A stretch of 64,000 nucleotides of DNA, from the NCBI GenBank assembly GCA_902613065.1, contig CACMFU010000007.1, positions 1 through 64,000 on the forward strand, in the 5' to 3' direction. Below are positions 37,907-48,064 of the stretch, in pieces; positions within the stretch are counted from its first letter, which is position 1; each line of letters begins with the position of its first letter. Source of the DNA: an uncultured Pelagibacteraceae bacterium (GTDB lineage: Bacteria > Pseudomonadota > Alphaproteobacteria > Pelagibacterales > Pelagibacteraceae). The notes beneath the pieces are model-generated. The model made no database searches, was not told the origin of the DNA, and saw only the letters and a list, made by a program, of their open reading frames with translations. The position numbers and the translations under genes are program-made.

Positions 37907-39979
37907 ATGTTTAAAGTTATAAAGAAAGAAATAGAAGTAGCAGGAAAAAAGTTTAGTTTAGAAACAGGTAAAATAGCAAGACAAGCTGATGGTGCAATTA
38001 TTGCTCAGTGTGGAGAAACAATTGTTTTAGCAACAGCAGTCGGAGCTAAAAAAGTTAATCCAGATATGGATTACTTTCCCTTGTCAGTAAATTATCAAGA
38101 AAAATATTACGCAGCTGGTAAAATTCCAGGTGGATATTTTAAGAGAGAGGCAAGACCAACAGATAGTGAAACATTAATTTCAAGATTAATTGATAGACCT
38201 ATCAGACCACTTTTTCCAGATGAATTTAAAAACGAAGTTCAGGTATTACCAACTGTAATATCTTATGACAAAGAAAATGAAGCAGATATTTTATCGATTA
38301 TTGCTTCATCAGCAGCTTTGGCAATTTCAGGAATGCCATTTTTGGGTCCTGTCGGAGCTTCTAGAGTTGGCTATATTAAAGGAAAATATGTACTTAATCC
38401 TACTAAAGCAGAGCTTAAAGACTCAAAACTTGATCTTGTAGTAGCAGGAACAAAGGATGCTGTTTTAATGGTTGAATCAGAGGCGAGTGGTTTAACTGAA
38501 GAGGAAATGTTAAATGCAGTTAAGTTTGGTCACGAAGGGTTTGTTCCTATAATTGAGATGATAGAGGAACTGGCTAAAGAATGTAAAAAACCTGACTGGG
38601 TGCTCGAGAAAAAAGATCTATCAGAAGTAAAAAATAAATTGGAAAGTGAATTTACAGAAGAGCTTAAAAAAGCATTTTCAATAAAAGATAAACAGGAAAG
38701 ATCAAATTTAATTTCCGATATAACTGATAAAGCAAAAAAGTTATATGAAGAAGATGAGAATTATACAGATCTTGATGTAAATTCTGAACTTAAAAATTTA
38801 GAAAAAAGAATTGTAAGAACAGATATTCTAAAAAATAAAAATAGAATTGATGGCAGAGGCCTTGCAGATGTTAGACCAATTATGTGTGAAGTTGGAATTC
38901 TTCCAAGAGTGCATGGCTCTGCTTTGTTTACTCGAGGAGAAACTCAAGCAATAGTTACAACTACACTTGGTACATCTGATGATGAGCAGAAAATAGAAAG
39001 TCTTGAAGGATTACAAAAAGAGAGATTTATGCTTCATTATAATTTTCCACCTTTCTCAGTGGGAGAAACTGGAAGAATAGGTACAGGTAGAAGAGAAATT
39101 GGTCATGGAAAGCTAGCATGGAGAGCAATAAACTCTTCCTTACCTTCAAAGGAAAGTTTTCCGTATACATTTAGAATTGTTTCAGAGATAACCGAGTCAA
39201 ATGGTTCTTCATCTATGGCAACTGTTTGTGGCTCGTCTTTAGCATTGATGGATGCAGGTGTTCCAATTAAAGAACCTGTTGCTGGTATTGCAATGGGATT
39301 AATCAAAGAAGGAGAAGATTTTAGTGTGCTTTCAGATATTTTAGGAGATGAAGATCACTTGGGTGATATGGACTTTAAAGTTGCTGGAACTAAGGATGGA
39401 ATAACATCTCTTCAAATGGACATTAAAATCACAGGAATAACTTTTGAAATTATGGAGCAAGCTTTAAAACAGGCAAAAGATGGAAGAATTCACATATTAG
39501 GTGAAATGAATAAAGCTTTATCCAAATCGAGAGAAGATGTTGGAAAACATACACCTAAAATGGAAAAAATCACTGTAGATAAGAAAGATATTGCTACAGT
39601 CATTGGAAAAGGTGGTGCAACTATAAGAGAAATAGTTGAAGTGTCAGGCGCAAAAGTTGACATCAATGACGAGGGTGAAGTCACAGTAGCTGCTCCAGAT
39701 GAAGAAGCTAGGAATAAAGCTATGCAAATGATTAAAGACTTAACTGCTAAAGCTGAACTTAATAAAATTTATAACGGCAAAGTAATGAAAATTATGGAGT
39801 TTGGTGCATTTGTTAATTTCTTAGGAAAACAAGATGGACTTGTTCACATATCAGAGCTTGCTGATAAGAGAGTCGGTAAGGTAACCGACGTTGTAAAAGA
39901 AGGTGATGAAGTTAAAGTTAAAGTAATCGGCTTTGATAGAGGAAAAGTTAAGTTATCAATTAAACAAGCTACAATATAA
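37907..39979 (+). CDS. pnp: Polynucleotide phosphorylase
   Basis: The 690-residue 3'-5' exonuclease has two RNase PH domains (catalytic block [13 protein letters not shown] at the end of the second), a KH domain ([17 protein letters not shown]) and an S1 domain ([28 protein letters not shown]). It degrades mRNA and is part of the degradosome. Its Shine-Dalgarno (AAGGAAG) lies inside the end of rpsO, so translation is coupled. Confidence 0.99.
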   Translation: MFKVIKKEIEVAGKKFSLETGKIARQADGAIIAQCGETIVLATAVGAKKVNPDMDYFPLSVNYQEKYYAAGKIPGGYFKREARPTDSETLISRLIDRPIRPLFPDEFKNEVQVLPTVISYDKENEADILSIIASSAALAISGMPFLGPVGASRVGYIKGKYVLNPTKAELKDSKLDLVVAGTKDAVLMVESEASGLTEEEMLNAVKFGHEGFVPIIEMIEELAKECKKPDWVLEKKDLSEVKNKLESEFTEELKKAFSIKDKQERSNLISDITDKAKKLYEEDENYTDLDVNSELKNLEKRIVRTDILKNKNRIDGRGLADVRPIMCEVGILPRVHGSALFTRGETQAIVTTTLGTSDDEQKIESLEGLQKERFMLHYNFPPFSVGETGRIGTGRREIGHGKLAWRAINSSLPSKESFPYTFRIVSEITESNGSSSMATVCGSSLALMDAGVPIKEPVAGIAMGLIKEGEDFSVLSDILGDEDHLGDMDFKVAGTKDGITSLQMDIKITGITFEIMEQALKQAKDGRIHILGEMNKALSKSREDVGKHTPKMEKITVDKKDIATVIGKGGATIREIVEVSGAKVDINDEGEVTVAAPDEEARNKAMQMIKDLTAKAELNKIYNGKVMKIMEFGAFVNFLGKQDGLVHISELADKRVGKVTDVVKEGDEVKVKVIGFDRGKVKLSIKQATI

Positions 39980-39994
39980 ATTTATAGGAGAAAT

Positions 39995-40357
39995 ATGAAA
40001 AAATTTGATGATTTGATGAGTGTAAGCAATGAAATTGAAAATATCAGCGCTAGTGATGCAAAAGAAAAACTAAATGACCCAAATGTTCAATTTATCGATG
40101 TTAGGGACAAAGAAAGCTTTTCAAAAGGCACGATCGGTAATGCAATTCACTTAGATAGAGGTTTATTAGAATTTTATTTAGCAGAAGGCAGTCCTCTAGA
40201 AAATGATATGTTTAAAAATAATCCTGATAAAGAATATGTAGTTTTTTGTGGTGTCGGTGGACAAGGAACATTGGCAACCAAAACTATGAAGGACATGGGG
40301 GTTAAAAATGTCAAAAATATCACTGGTGGTATGAAAGAGTGGGAAAAGGTCAAGTAA
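39995..40357 (+). CDS. Rhodanese-like domain protein
   Basis: The single-domain 120-residue protein has FIDVRDKESFSKGTIGNAIHLDRG and the active loop VVFCGVGGQGTLA, so the catalytic Cys is present. A clear AGGAG precedes the ATG. It may carry persulfide sulfur; the acceptor is unknown. It lies 15 bp after pnp and could be read from the same transcript. Confidence 0.9.
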   Translation: MKKFDDLMSVSNEIENISASDAKEKLNDPNVQFIDVRDKESFSKGTIGNAIHLDRGLLEFYLAEGSPLENDMFKNNPDKEYVVFCGVGGQGTLATKTMKDMGVKNVKNITGGMKEWEKVK

Positions 40358-40384
40358 AAAATAATTGTAATAAATTATAATAGA

Positions 40385-40537
40385 ATGAAGCTTTTAAAAA
40401 ACTTTAAATTAGAATTACAGAAAAATAAATATGGAAGATATTTATTACTTGGTAGTTTTGCATTTTTTTTTACTAAAGGTTTAATTTGGTTAGGTATTTT
40501 TATTGCCGTTGGCTTAGGTATTACTAATTCTTTTTAA
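40385..40537 (+). CDS. Small single-span membrane protein, 50 aa
   Basis: An ATG at 40385 opens a 50-codon frame that ends in TAA at 40535-40537. The product is a basic N-terminus (MKLLKNFKLELQKNKYGRY) then one hydrophobic helix (LLLGSFAFFFTKGLIWLGIF). It fills the gap between the rhodanese gene and the convergent DUF4149 gene, overlapping the latter by 4 nt as other genes here do. I do not recognise a family with confidence; small proteins of this shape are frequent in alphaproteobacteria. Confidence 0.6.
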   Translation: MKLLKNFKLELQKNKYGRYLLLGSFAFFFTKGLIWLGIFIAVGLGITNSF

Positions 40538-40923
40538 ATTAAAATAATTACTAAAAAAATCATTTGCACAAAATTTATCACTACAGAAATAAAGTGTGAC
40601 AGTTTAAACTTTTTATCCTGCTTTTCATCTCTGAACTTATTAATCAGTGGCATTAGTACAAAATTTGATATAGCAAAAAACACTGCAACACTTAAAATTA
40701 AATAAAAATCTAAGGAAAAAATTTTTAAAATTATAAATAAAATTAAAACTAAAATACTAATAGCTAGATTAACAGTGTAGTAATAAGGAAATATTTTTCT
40801 TATAAATTTTCTAGCATTTTCCTCATTTAATGCAGTGAAAGTAATAGGTGCTACAACAAAAGAAAAGAAGAGCATAATTCCTAATATTATACATGTTAGA
40901 TAAATACTTAATTGACCAATCAT
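40534..40923 (-). CDS. DUF4149-like integral membrane protein
   Basis: The 129-residue protein has four hydrophobic segments (about 7-28, 48-68, 70-90, 108-128). The pattern LGIMLFFSFVVAPITFTAL ... RKIFPYYYTVN resembles DUF4149/TMEM205-type proteins. Function unknown. It starts 3 bp after the end of the SHOCT-domain gene on the same strand. Confidence 0.7.
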   Translation of the reverse strand: MIGQLSIYLTCIILGIMLFFSFVVAPITFTALNEENARKFIRKIFPYYYTVNLAISILVLILFIILKIFSLDFYLILSVAVFFAISNFVLMPLINKFRDEKQDKKFKLSHFISVVINFVQMIFLVIILI

Positions 40924-40926
40924 TAA

Positions 40927-41847
40927 TTATTTTAATATTTTCTCTTTTGCTTTTTTAAACTCTTTTTCGTCTATAACTCCAGATTTAAATAATTCATCAA
41001 GCTTTTTTATTTGAGATATTACATCATCATCATTATCTTTTTTGTCACTTAAATTGGCAATGTAAATATCTAAATTAAGTTTGTGATGTTCTTTTGCTCT
41101 TACTTCTATTTCAAATTTTTTGTGTCTTTTGGCACCTATTGAAATAACTTTTTCCATGATTTTTTTATGTTTTGGAAAATTTGATATGTTATATTTATGA
41201 TATTCAGATTGGTCTTCTTTTACGAATTTACTTTTTGGTGCGCCTAAAAACTCTGGATCAAAACCATGAGAAATAACAAACCACTTTCCACCGGATAATC
41301 TAGAGAAATAACTATGTGAACTTCCAATGGCCACCTTTGGAAGCTCAATATTATTATCTCTTAACCATGCTTTATATTGTGTATTTACACCTCTTAATTC
41401 TGGATCCTCAGGATCAAATAGTTCTTTGTAAACATCTTCATGCAAAACCCAAAAGCAATTATGAGATGATCCTTTCGCAAAAAATTCTAAAACATAGTAT
41501 TCGGGTCTATCATAACACCCATCGTATTTATTTTTGAACATTATCTCATATAAAATTCTATTAAAAATACTCTGGTACCTCGGGCCAATATCAAGTTCCG
41601 CAATAGAAATACCTTCAACAGCTTTTTTTTCTTTTATCTTTAATAATCTATAACCTTTAGTGGTGACACCATAATAACTATAAGCAAATCTATCTGCCAC
41701 GACCCACTCACCTTCTGGTAATTCAAAGACATATTTTTTGTAAAATTCAATTTGACTATCCAATTTATCACCAATTCTATAACTTTTTGAATTAGCGTTT
41801 CCAAAAAAACAAAAAAATATAAATAGATACAGTAAGCTTCTTAGCAT
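40927..41847 (-). CDS. Exported protein with C-terminal SHOCT domain
   Basis: I start at the second Met (41847), which gives a proper signal peptide MLRSLLYLFIFFCFFGNANS; an upstream ATG at 41871 would add eight residues. The 306-residue product has an uncharacterised middle and a C-terminal SHOCT helix pair (IKKLDELFKSGVIDEKEFKKAKEKIL), a short oligomerisation domain found at the end of many bacterial proteins. No enzyme motif seen. Confidence 0.7.
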   Translation of the reverse strand: MLRSLLYLFIFFCFFGNANSKSYRIGDKLDSQIEFYKKYVFELPEGEWVVADRFAYSYYGVTTKGYRLLKIKEKKAVEGISIAELDIGPRYQSIFNRILYEIMFKNKYDGCYDRPEYYVLEFFAKGSSHNCFWVLHEDVYKELFDPEDPELRGVNTQYKAWLRDNNIELPKVAIGSSHSYFSRLSGGKWFVISHGFDPEFLGAPKSKFVKEDQSEYHKYNISNFPKHKKIMEKVISIGAKRHKKFEIEVRAKEHHKLNLDIYIANLSDKKDNDDDVISQIKKLDELFKSGVIDEKEFKKAKEKILK

Positions 41848-41877
41848 TCTATAATTATAACCATATAACAATAGATT

Positions 41878-42663
41878 TCAGGTAATATTTTTAGGATCTG
41901 GCATTCCAACTTTATTGTAACCGGCATCTACATAGTGAATTTCACCAGTAACACCACCAGCCATATCACTTAAAAGATATAATGCTGAATTTCCTACGTC
42001 AAGATTATCTACATTTCTTTTCAAAAATGAATGATCGGCATTCCACTTGTAAAGAAATTTAGCATCCCCAATAGCAGAAGCTGCTAAAGTTTTTATTGGT
42101 CCCGCACTAATTGCATTAACTCTAATATTGTTTGCTCCTAGGTCTCTTGCAAGATATTTAACACTAGATTCTAGTGCAGCTTTACACACTCCCATTACAT
42201 TATAATTGGGTATGGCTTTATTTGCTTCATAACTCAAAGTAATCATACTACCACCTTGCTTCATTATTTTAGATGCCTCTCTAGCAACTTCAGTAAATGA
42301 AAAACAAGATATCAACATACTTCTTAAAAAGTTTTCTCTAGTTGTATTTAAATATTCTCCTGATAACTCGGACTTATCTGAAAATGCAATTGCATGCACA
42401 ACAAAATCAATTTCTCCCCATTGATTTTTTACATCTTCAAAAAGTTTTACAACTTCTTCTTTTTTTTCTACATCACAGCTAAATGTTACATTTGAATTTA
42501 GTTTTTCTGCAAGTGGAACAACTCTTTTTTTTAAAGCATCACCCAAATATGTAAAAGCTAACTCTGCTCCAGCTTCTGCTAATTTTTGCGATATACCCCA
42601 TGCAATTGACCTTTCATTGGCAACACCCATGATAAGACCTTTTTTTCCCTTCATTAAACTCAT
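41878..42663 (-). CDS. fabI: Enoyl-ACP reductase (NADH)
   Basis: Start chosen at the Met at 42663 (261 residues, MSLMKGKKGLIMGV), beyond the fabB stop; an in-frame ATG at 42681 lies inside fabB. The Rossmann motif is GVANERSIAWGI and the catalytic Tyr/Lys pair is in YNVMGVCKAAL. It reduces enoyl-ACP in the last elongation step. fabA-fabB-fabI form one minus-strand operon. Confidence 0.97.
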   Translation of the reverse strand: MSLMKGKKGLIMGVANERSIAWGISQKLAEAGAELAFTYLGDALKKRVVPLAEKLNSNVTFSCDVEKKEEVVKLFEDVKNQWGEIDFVVHAIAFSDKSELSGEYLNTTRENFLRSMLISCFSFTEVAREASKIMKQGGSMITLSYEANKAIPNYNVMGVCKAALESSVKYLARDLGANNIRVNAISAGPIKTLAASAIGDAKFLYKWNADHSFLKRNVDNLDVGNSALYLLSDMAGGVTGEIHYVDAGYNKVGMPDPKNIT

Positions 42664-42667
42664 AGAT

Positions 42668-43879
42668 CTAAACTTTCTCAAACACTAATGTTGCGTTGGT
42701 TCCACCAAAACCAAAGCTGTTAGACATAATTGCGTTTAAATTTACATCTTTTTCGACTTTTGTAACAATTGGATAATTTTTTGCTTCATCATCCATTTCG
42801 GAAATATTTGCTGAAGCTGAAATAAAATTATTTTTCATCATTATCAAACTGTAAATTGCTTCATGAACTGAAGTTGCGCCTAAAGAATGACCTGACAAAG
42901 ATTTTGTAGAACTTATCTTAGGTTTATAGTCTGGAAAAGCTTCACCAACTGCTTTTAATTCTGTAATATCTCCTACGGGTGTAGATGTTCCGTGAGTATT
43001 AATATAGTCAATTTTATTTTTTGAAGTTGCTAGAGCCATTTTCATACATCTCACCGCTCCCTCACCAGATGGTGCAACCATATCATATCCATCTGATGTT
43101 GCTCCATATCCAGTTAATTCTGCGTATATTTTAGCACCTCTTGCTTTGGCATGTTCGTATTCTTCTAAAACAAGAACTCCACCTCCACCAGCAATCACAA
43201 AACCATCTCTTGTTTTATCATATGGTCTAGAAGCTTTTTCAGGGGTATCGTTATATTTTGATGATAGCGCAGTCATTGCATCAAACATTGCAGTCATAGC
43301 AAAGTGAACCTCATCACTACCACCTGCAAAAATAATATTTTGTTTTCCTAATTGAATAAGTTCCATTGCGTTACCAATACAATGACCACTCGTTGCGCAT
43401 GCAGAACTTATTGTGTAATTAGTTCCTTTTATTTTAAATGGAACTGCTAGAGTGGCAGAAGCAGTACTTGCCATTGTTCTTGGAACAATAAATGGACCCA
43501 TTTTTTTTGGATTTTTTTCTCTAGTCTTATCTGATGCTAAAATCACATTTTCAATTGATGGTCCTCCAGATCCCATGACCATACCTGTTGAAATATTACT
43601 AACCTCATTTTCTTCTAATCCAGAGTCTTTAACTGCTTCACTCATTGCAACATAATTATATGCTGATCCAGCACCCATAAACCTAATAACTTTTCTATCT
43701 ATATAATCTTCCAATTTGATATTTGGTTTACCATGAACATGGCTTTTTAAATTATGCTCTTTGTATTCCTCAGAAAATGTTATTCCTGATTTTGTATTAA
43801 CTAACGATTGATAAACTTCATCTTGGTTATTTCCCAAACATGAAACTACACCAAGTCCTGTTACAACTACTCTTTTCAT
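42668..43879 (-). CDS. fabB: 3-oxoacyl-ACP synthase I
   Basis: The 403-residue condensing enzyme has the Cys nucleophile in [12 protein letters not shown] and the two catalytic His in [12 protein letters not shown] and [10 protein letters not shown]. Next to fabA this is FabB, which elongates the cis-3-decenoyl intermediate for unsaturated fatty acids, rather than FabF. Its ATG overlaps the fabA stop (TAATG). Confidence 0.97.
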   Translation of the reverse strand: MKRVVVTGLGVVSCLGNNQDEVYQSLVNTKSGITFSEEYKEHNLKSHVHGKPNIKLEDYIDRKVIRFMGAGSAYNYVAMSEAVKDSGLEENEVSNISTGMVMGSGGPSIENVILASDKTREKNPKKMGPFIVPRTMASTASATLAVPFKIKGTNYTISSACATSGHCIGNAMELIQLGKQNIIFAGGSDEVHFAMTAMFDAMTALSSKYNDTPEKASRPYDKTRDGFVIAGGGGVLVLEEYEHAKARGAKIYAELTGYGATSDGYDMVAPSGEGAVRCMKMALATSKNKIDYINTHGTSTPVGDITELKAVGEAFPDYKPKISSTKSLSGHSLGATSVHEAIYSLIMMKNNFISASANISEMDDEAKNYPIVTKVEKDVNLNAIMSNSFGFGGTNATLVFEKV

Positions 43880-44379
43880 TATTTAAATAATCCTACTTTA
43901 AGATTTTCTGCACTATAAATCTTTTTTCCATCAGCGAGCAATATTCCATTTGCAAGTCCCACGGTTGTTTCTCCTTTAACAAGAATTCTTTTCATATCTA
44001 TTTCGTATGTTGCCATTTTGACATTTTTAAGAACTTCACCAGTAAATTTTACAGTGCTTACACCCAATGCTCTACCTCTTCCTGGTTTTCCAAGCCAACC
44101 AAGAAAAAAGCCAACCAGCTGCCACATTGCATCTAAACCAAGACAACCTGGCATAACTGGATCTTCTCTAAAATGACAATCAAAGAACCACAAATTATCC
44201 TTAATATCAAGTTCGGCTTTCATAGATCCTTTTTTATAAAAACCCTCACTCTCAGTTATTTCTGTAATTCTATCAAACATTAGCATTGGTGGAGAAGGTA
44301 ATTTTGCATTACCTGGACCAAATAACTTACCATTAGCGCAATCAATTAGTTCGTTGTAATTAAAGGAACTTTTTTTCAT
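43879..44379 (-). CDS. fabA: 3-hydroxydecanoyl-ACP dehydratase/isomerase
   Basis: The 166-residue hot-dog-fold enzyme has the catalytic His in [23 protein letters not shown] and [16 protein letters not shown]. It makes the cis double bond of unsaturated fatty acids anaerobically. It is divergent from irr with 73 bp between starts, an arrangement also found in other alphaproteobacteria. Confidence 0.97.
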   Translation of the reverse strand: MKKSSFNYNELIDCANGKLFGPGNAKLPSPPMLMFDRITEITESEGFYKKGSMKAELDIKDNLWFFDCHFREDPVMPGCLGLDAMWQLVGFFLGWLGKPGRGRALGVSTVKFTGEVLKNVKMATYEIDMKRILVKGETTVGLANGILLADGKKIYSAENLKVGLFK

Positions 44380-44411
44380 AATTTTGTAATCTTATTACTT
44401 GATTTAGGTAC

Positions 44412-44446
44412 ATTATAATATACAAATAGTTTAGAATAGTTTTAAA
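44412..44446. promoter_or_regulatory. Divergent irr/fabA promoter region with an Irr-box (ICE)
   Basis: TATAAT is readable on the plus strand (44414-44419) and on the minus strand (44412-44417), overlapping -10 elements for irr and fabA; -35 elements are weak. At 44430-44446 the sequence TTTAGAATAGTTTTAAA matches the iron control element pattern TTTAGAA-N3-TTCTAAA with one mismatch. It lies just after the predicted irr start point and over the fabA -35 area, so Irr could repress its own gene and affect fabA. Confidence 0.65.
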
Positions 44447-44452
44447 TTGCTA

Positions 44453-44863
44453 ATGACTAGTAAACAAGAATTTATTGAAAAACTAAGAAACTCTAGCTTA
44501 AGACCAACTAAACAAAGAATAAATATATGCGAGGTTTTATTTAATAGAGATAAAACTTTCCATTTCACAATAAACGACTTATTCAATTTGATAAAAGATA
44601 AAACTGGAGAGAAAGTTTCTTTAGCAACTGTTTACAATACAGTTCATGCATTTCATAAAAAAGGATATCTAAAAGAAATTCCAATAAATTCTAATCAAAC
44701 CTACTTTGATACAAATGTCACAGATCACCACCATTTCTTTGATGTTAAAGAAGAAAAGCTTATTGATCTTAAAAATGAGGATGTGGGACCGATAGAGATA
44801 CAAAAATCAATACCTGGAAAAAAAATTAAATCAGTTGAAGTTTTAGTAAAATTAGAAGACTAA
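44453..44863 (+). CDS. irr: Irr, heme/iron-responsive Fur-family regulator
   Basis: Start at the ATG at 44453 (136 residues); a TTG two codons upstream is in frame but less likely. It has the Fur-type helix-turn-helix (LRPTKQRINICEVLF, SLATVYNTVHAFHKKGYL) and the Irr-specific DHHHFFDV motif, a heme/metal site. The CxxC zinc motifs of Fur are absent. Irr proteins control iron uptake, heme synthesis and heme enzymes in alphaproteobacteria. It sits between fabA and katG and has an Irr-box at its own promoter. Confidence 0.92.
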   Translation: MTSKQEFIEKLRNSSLRPTKQRINICEVLFNRDKTFHFTINDLFNLIKDKTGEKVSLATVYNTVHAFHKKGYLKEIPINSNQTYFDTNVTDHHHFFDVKEEKLIDLKNEDVGPIEIQKSIPGKKIKSVEVLVKLED

Positions 44864-44896
44864 GTTTCAAAATTAAATCATAAATATTCTGACTTA

Positions 44897-44948
44897 TTGA
44901 CAATCTTCTTTAGAATAATTATAAACAACGAATTAGAATAATTATAAT
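44897..44948 (+). promoter_or_regulatory. katG promoter with two tandem Irr-box-like operators
   Basis: TTGACA (44897-44902) and TATAAA (44920-44925) are spaced by exactly 17 bp, an excellent housekeeping promoter. Box 1, TTTAGAATAATTATAAA (44909-44925), covers the -10 element and differs from TTTAGAA-N3-TTCTAAA at one base. Box 2, ATTAGAATAATTATAAT (44932-44948), starts 23 bp later, about at the transcription start, and differs at three. The two share a 15-base core. The arrangement is that of a repressor operator. AGGAG at 44954-44958 is the RBS. Confidence 0.75.
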
Positions 44949-44968
44949 ATTAAAGGAGATATATAATA

Positions 44969-47206
44969 ATGAGTGCGGAATTTCATAAAGGTAAAATATT
45001 TAAATCAGCAGAATTAAGTAAGTGCCCTTTTACGGGCGTAGGTACACCAGCAAAATTTAGCGCTGGTAGAGGACAAACAAACAGAGATTTTTGGCCAAAT
45101 AGTTTGAATTTGAAAATTTTAAGTCAGCACTCGAATTTATCAAATCCAATGGAGAAAAAATTTAATTATTCTAAAGAATTTAAGAAACTGAATTACAAAG
45201 CACTCAAAAAAGATTTAAACAAATTAATGACAGACTCACAAGATTGGTGGCCAGCAGATTACGGTCATTATGGTCCTTTATTTATTAGATTAGCATGGCA
45301 CGCAGCAGGTACATACAGAACAGGTGATGGCAGAGGGGGAGCTGGAACAGGCAATCAAAGGTTTGCACCGTTAAATGCTTGGCCTGATAATGTTAATCTA
45401 GATAAAGCTAGATTACTTTTGTGGCCAATAAAACAGAAATATGGAAAAAGAATTTCTTGGGCAGATTTATTTATACTAGTTGGAAATGTAGCATTAGAGT
45501 CTATGGGCTTTAAAACGTTCGGTTTTGGAGCGGGAAGAACTGATATCTGGGAACCAGAAGATGATATTTACTGGGGTTCAGAAAAAGAAATGTTAGGTGT
45601 TAAGAGATACAGCGGCAAAAGAGATCTTGAACAACCTTTGGGGGCTTCTCACATGGGATTAATTTATGTAAATCCACAAGGTCCAGATTTTAATCCAGAC
45701 CCATTGAAAGCAGCTCATGATATTAGAGAAACATTTGGACGAATGGCAATGAATGATTATGAAACAGTTGCACTAGTTGCTGGTGGTCATACTTTTGGAA
45801 AATCTCATGGTGCTGCACCTGAATCACATAAAGGACCTGATCCAGAAGCATCAAGAATTCAAGATCAAGCAACTGGTTGGAATAGTAATTACAAATCAGG
45901 AAAAGGTGTACACGCAATAAGTAGTGGTATTGAAGGGGCATGGACACAAACACCAACACAATGGGATATGGGTTACTTTGATTGTTTATTCAACCATGAA
46001 TGGGAATTGACAAAAGGACCTGCTGGAGCATTTCAATGGACTCCAAAAAAGAATGGTCAGAGAATTAAAATGGTTCCTGATGCTCATGATAAAAATAAAA
46101 TGCATCCTCCAATGATGCAAACAACTGATTTATCTTTGAGAATGGATAAAAGTTATGGACCAATTTCAAAACATTTTTATCAAAATCCAGATGAATTTGC
46201 TGATGCATTCGCAAGAGCTTGGTTTAAGCTTACTCATAGAGACATGGGACCAAGAGCATGTTATTTGGGTAGCGAAGTACCAAAAGAACAATTAATTTGG
46301 CAAGATCCTATAGATAAACCAAAATATAAACTTAAATCAAAAGATATAAGAGATTTGAAATCAGAGCTTTCAAAATCAAAAATCTCTGTTTCTGATTTAG
46401 TTTCTACGGCTTGGGCTTCTGCTTCTACATACAGAGGTTCTGACAAAAGAGGTGGAGCAAACGGAGCAAGAATTATGCTTGAACCTCAAAGAAGTTGGAA
46501 AGTCAATAACCCTAAAAAACTTTCAAAGGTTATTAAAGCTTTACAAAAAATTAAGAAAAAATTTGATAAAAATAAAAAATCAGTCTCAATGGCGGATCTT
46601 ATAGTATTAGGTGGAAATGTAGGAATAGAGATGGCAGCAAAAAAAGCTGGTCATAAAATTCAGGTTCCATTTACTCCTGGAAGAGGAGATGCAAGACAAG
46701 ACCAAACAGATGTAAATTCATTTGGATTACTTGAGCCGCAAGCGGATGGTTTTAGAAACTACATGAAAAAAGGTAAATCTAATGTTTCAGCTGAGGAAAA
46801 ATTAATTGATAAGGCACAATTAATGGGATTAACGGCACCAGAGATGACAGTTCTTGTAGGAGGAATGAGAGTTTTAGATACAAACTATGATAGTTCTAAA
46901 AATGGAGTTTTCACAAAAAAACCTGGAACTCTATCAACAGATTATTTTGTAAATCTTCTTGATATGAGTACCACTTGGAAAGAAACTGACAAATCTGAAC
47001 AATATTTTATTGGTAAAGATAGAAAGTCTAAAAAAACTAAGTGGAAAGGTTCAAGAGTTGACCTTATTTTTGGTTCAAATTCTCAATTAAGAGCATTAGC
47101 CGAAGTATATGCTTGCAAAGATTCAGCAGACAAATTTATCAAAGACTTTGCATCCGCATGGGTCAAAGTGATGAATGCAGATAGATTTGATTTAAGATTA
47201 AATTAG
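44969..47206 (+). CDS. katG: Catalase-peroxidase KatG
   Basis: The 745-residue heme enzyme removes hydrogen peroxide. The distal triad Arg107-Trp110-His111 is in [13 protein letters not shown]. The proximal His is in [11 protein letters not shown], and the Tyr of the Trp-Tyr-Met adduct is in [10 protein letters not shown] with Met in MAMNDYE. The C-terminal, heme-free duplicate domain is complete. No signal peptide; cytoplasmic. It heads a likely operon with a 2OG oxygenase and a DUF2061 gene and follows irr. I recall SAR11 genomes as generally lacking catalase, so its presence is notable; this is memory, not checked. Confidence 0.98.
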   Translation: MSAEFHKGKIFKSAELSKCPFTGVGTPAKFSAGRGQTNRDFWPNSLNLKILSQHSNLSNPMEKKFNYSKEFKKLNYKALKKDLNKLMTDSQDWWPADYGHYGPLFIRLAWHAAGTYRTGDGRGGAGTGNQRFAPLNAWPDNVNLDKARLLLWPIKQKYGKRISWADLFILVGNVALESMGFKTFGFGAGRTDIWEPEDDIYWGSEKEMLGVKRYSGKRDLEQPLGASHMGLIYVNPQGPDFNPDPLKAAHDIRETFGRMAMNDYETVALVAGGHTFGKSHGAAPESHKGPDPEASRIQDQATGWNSNYKSGKGVHAISSGIEGAWTQTPTQWDMGYFDCLFNHEWELTKGPAGAFQWTPKKNGQRIKMVPDAHDKNKMHPPMMQTTDLSLRMDKSYGPISKHFYQNPDEFADAFARAWFKLTHRDMGPRACYLGSEVPKEQLIWQDPIDKPKYKLKSKDIRDLKSELSKSKISVSDLVSTAWASASTYRGSDKRGGANGARIMLEPQRSWKVNNPKKLSKVIKALQKIKKKFDKNKKSVSMADLIVLGGNVGIEMAAKKAGHKIQVPFTPGRGDARQDQTDVNSFGLLEPQADGFRNYMKKGKSNVSAEEKLIDKAQLMGLTAPEMTVLVGGMRVLDTNYDSSKNGVFTKKPGTLSTDYFVNLLDMSTTWKETDKSEQYFIGKDRKSKKTKWKGSRVDLIFGSNSQLRALAEVYACKDSADKFIKDFASAWVKVMNADRFDLRLN

Positions 47207-47228
47207 TATAGAAAAAGGCGGAAAAAAA

Positions 47229-47825
47229 ATGACATCATTAAATTTTGAAGATTTTTATAAAGTTCCTGAAATCAAATTTGACATCTTAAAATTACGTAAA
47301 GATCTAGATGCAATATTAGAGAAAAAAAGATTTAATTCACCAGGAGTAACTCACTTTGGTGCAATTCCTTTAAATCAAATCCCTAATGATGAAGAGTCAA
47401 TTAAGGGAAATAACATTAGAGGAAGATATTGGACTATTGCTGATGAGACAGGAAAAGAAGTTTCAAGAGACATTGATATTGACGAGTCAAAATATACTCA
47501 ATTAGTGCCTGAATTTGAGAATACTTATTTCAAGGAAGTTTATGAAATCCTGAGCAAAAAATTTAAACTAGGAAGGGTAAGACTCCTGTTAAAAGAACCT
47601 AGATCTACACTAAGCTGGCATAAAGACCCAGAATGTAGATTACATGTTCCAATAGTAACCAATGCTGGTTGTTCAATGGTCATAGAAAATGTTGCAAAAC
47701 ACTTGCCTGCTGATGGTCATGTGTGGATTACCAATAATACAAAATATCATAACTTTTTTAATGGAGGAGAACAGGCTAGAGTTCACTTAGTTGCGTGTGT
47801 TCTTGAGAGCCCGTTTAAAGAATAA
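47229..47825 (+). CDS. Aspartyl/asparaginyl beta-hydroxylase-like 2OG oxygenase
   Basis: The 198-residue protein has the AspH-type core: LSWHKDPECRLHVPI (metal His and substrate/2-oxoglutarate contacts), GHVWITNNTKYHNFFNGG (second His) and ARVHLVACV (Arg for 2-oxoglutarate). The target is unknown. It starts 22 bp after katG behind a GGCGGAAAA purine stretch and overlaps the next gene by 1 nt, so it is likely co-expressed with katG. Confidence 0.8.
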   Translation: MTSLNFEDFYKVPEIKFDILKLRKDLDAILEKKRFNSPGVTHFGAIPLNQIPNDEESIKGNNIRGRYWTIADETGKEVSRDIDIDESKYTQLVPEFENTYFKEVYEILSKKFKLGRVRLLLKEPRSTLSWHKDPECRLHVPIVTNAGCSMVIENVAKHLPADGHVWITNNTKYHNFFNGGEQARVHLVACVLESPFKE

Positions 47826-48064
47826 TGGAAGTTACTAACGGTATTTTTAAAGCTGCTGAACAGATTTACACTAATAACAGAGGCTCAATTTTAAGAACAA
47901 TCGTTTATACGATTGGTCACTTTGCAATTGCCATAACAGTTTTGATGTTGGTTGCGGATGTATCATTTATGATAGCCTTAACTGATGCAATAGTAGAACC
48001 AATTGCTAATTCTATTTGGTATTTCGTTTTAGATAAGTGGTGGGCAAGTAGATCAAAAAGTTAA
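47825..48064 (+). CDS. DUF2061 small membrane protein
   Basis: The 79-residue protein has two hydrophobic segments (about 25-45 and 47-67) and the RTIVYTIGHFAI ... EPIANSIWYFVLDKWW pattern of DUF2061. Function unknown. TAATG coupling to the AspH-like gene places it third in the katG operon. Its stop codon overlaps a Fur-box-like sequence. Confidence 0.8.
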   Translation: MEVTNGIFKAAEQIYTNNRGSILRTIVYTIGHFAIAITVLMLVADVSFMIALTDAIVEPIANSIWYFVLDKWWASRSKS

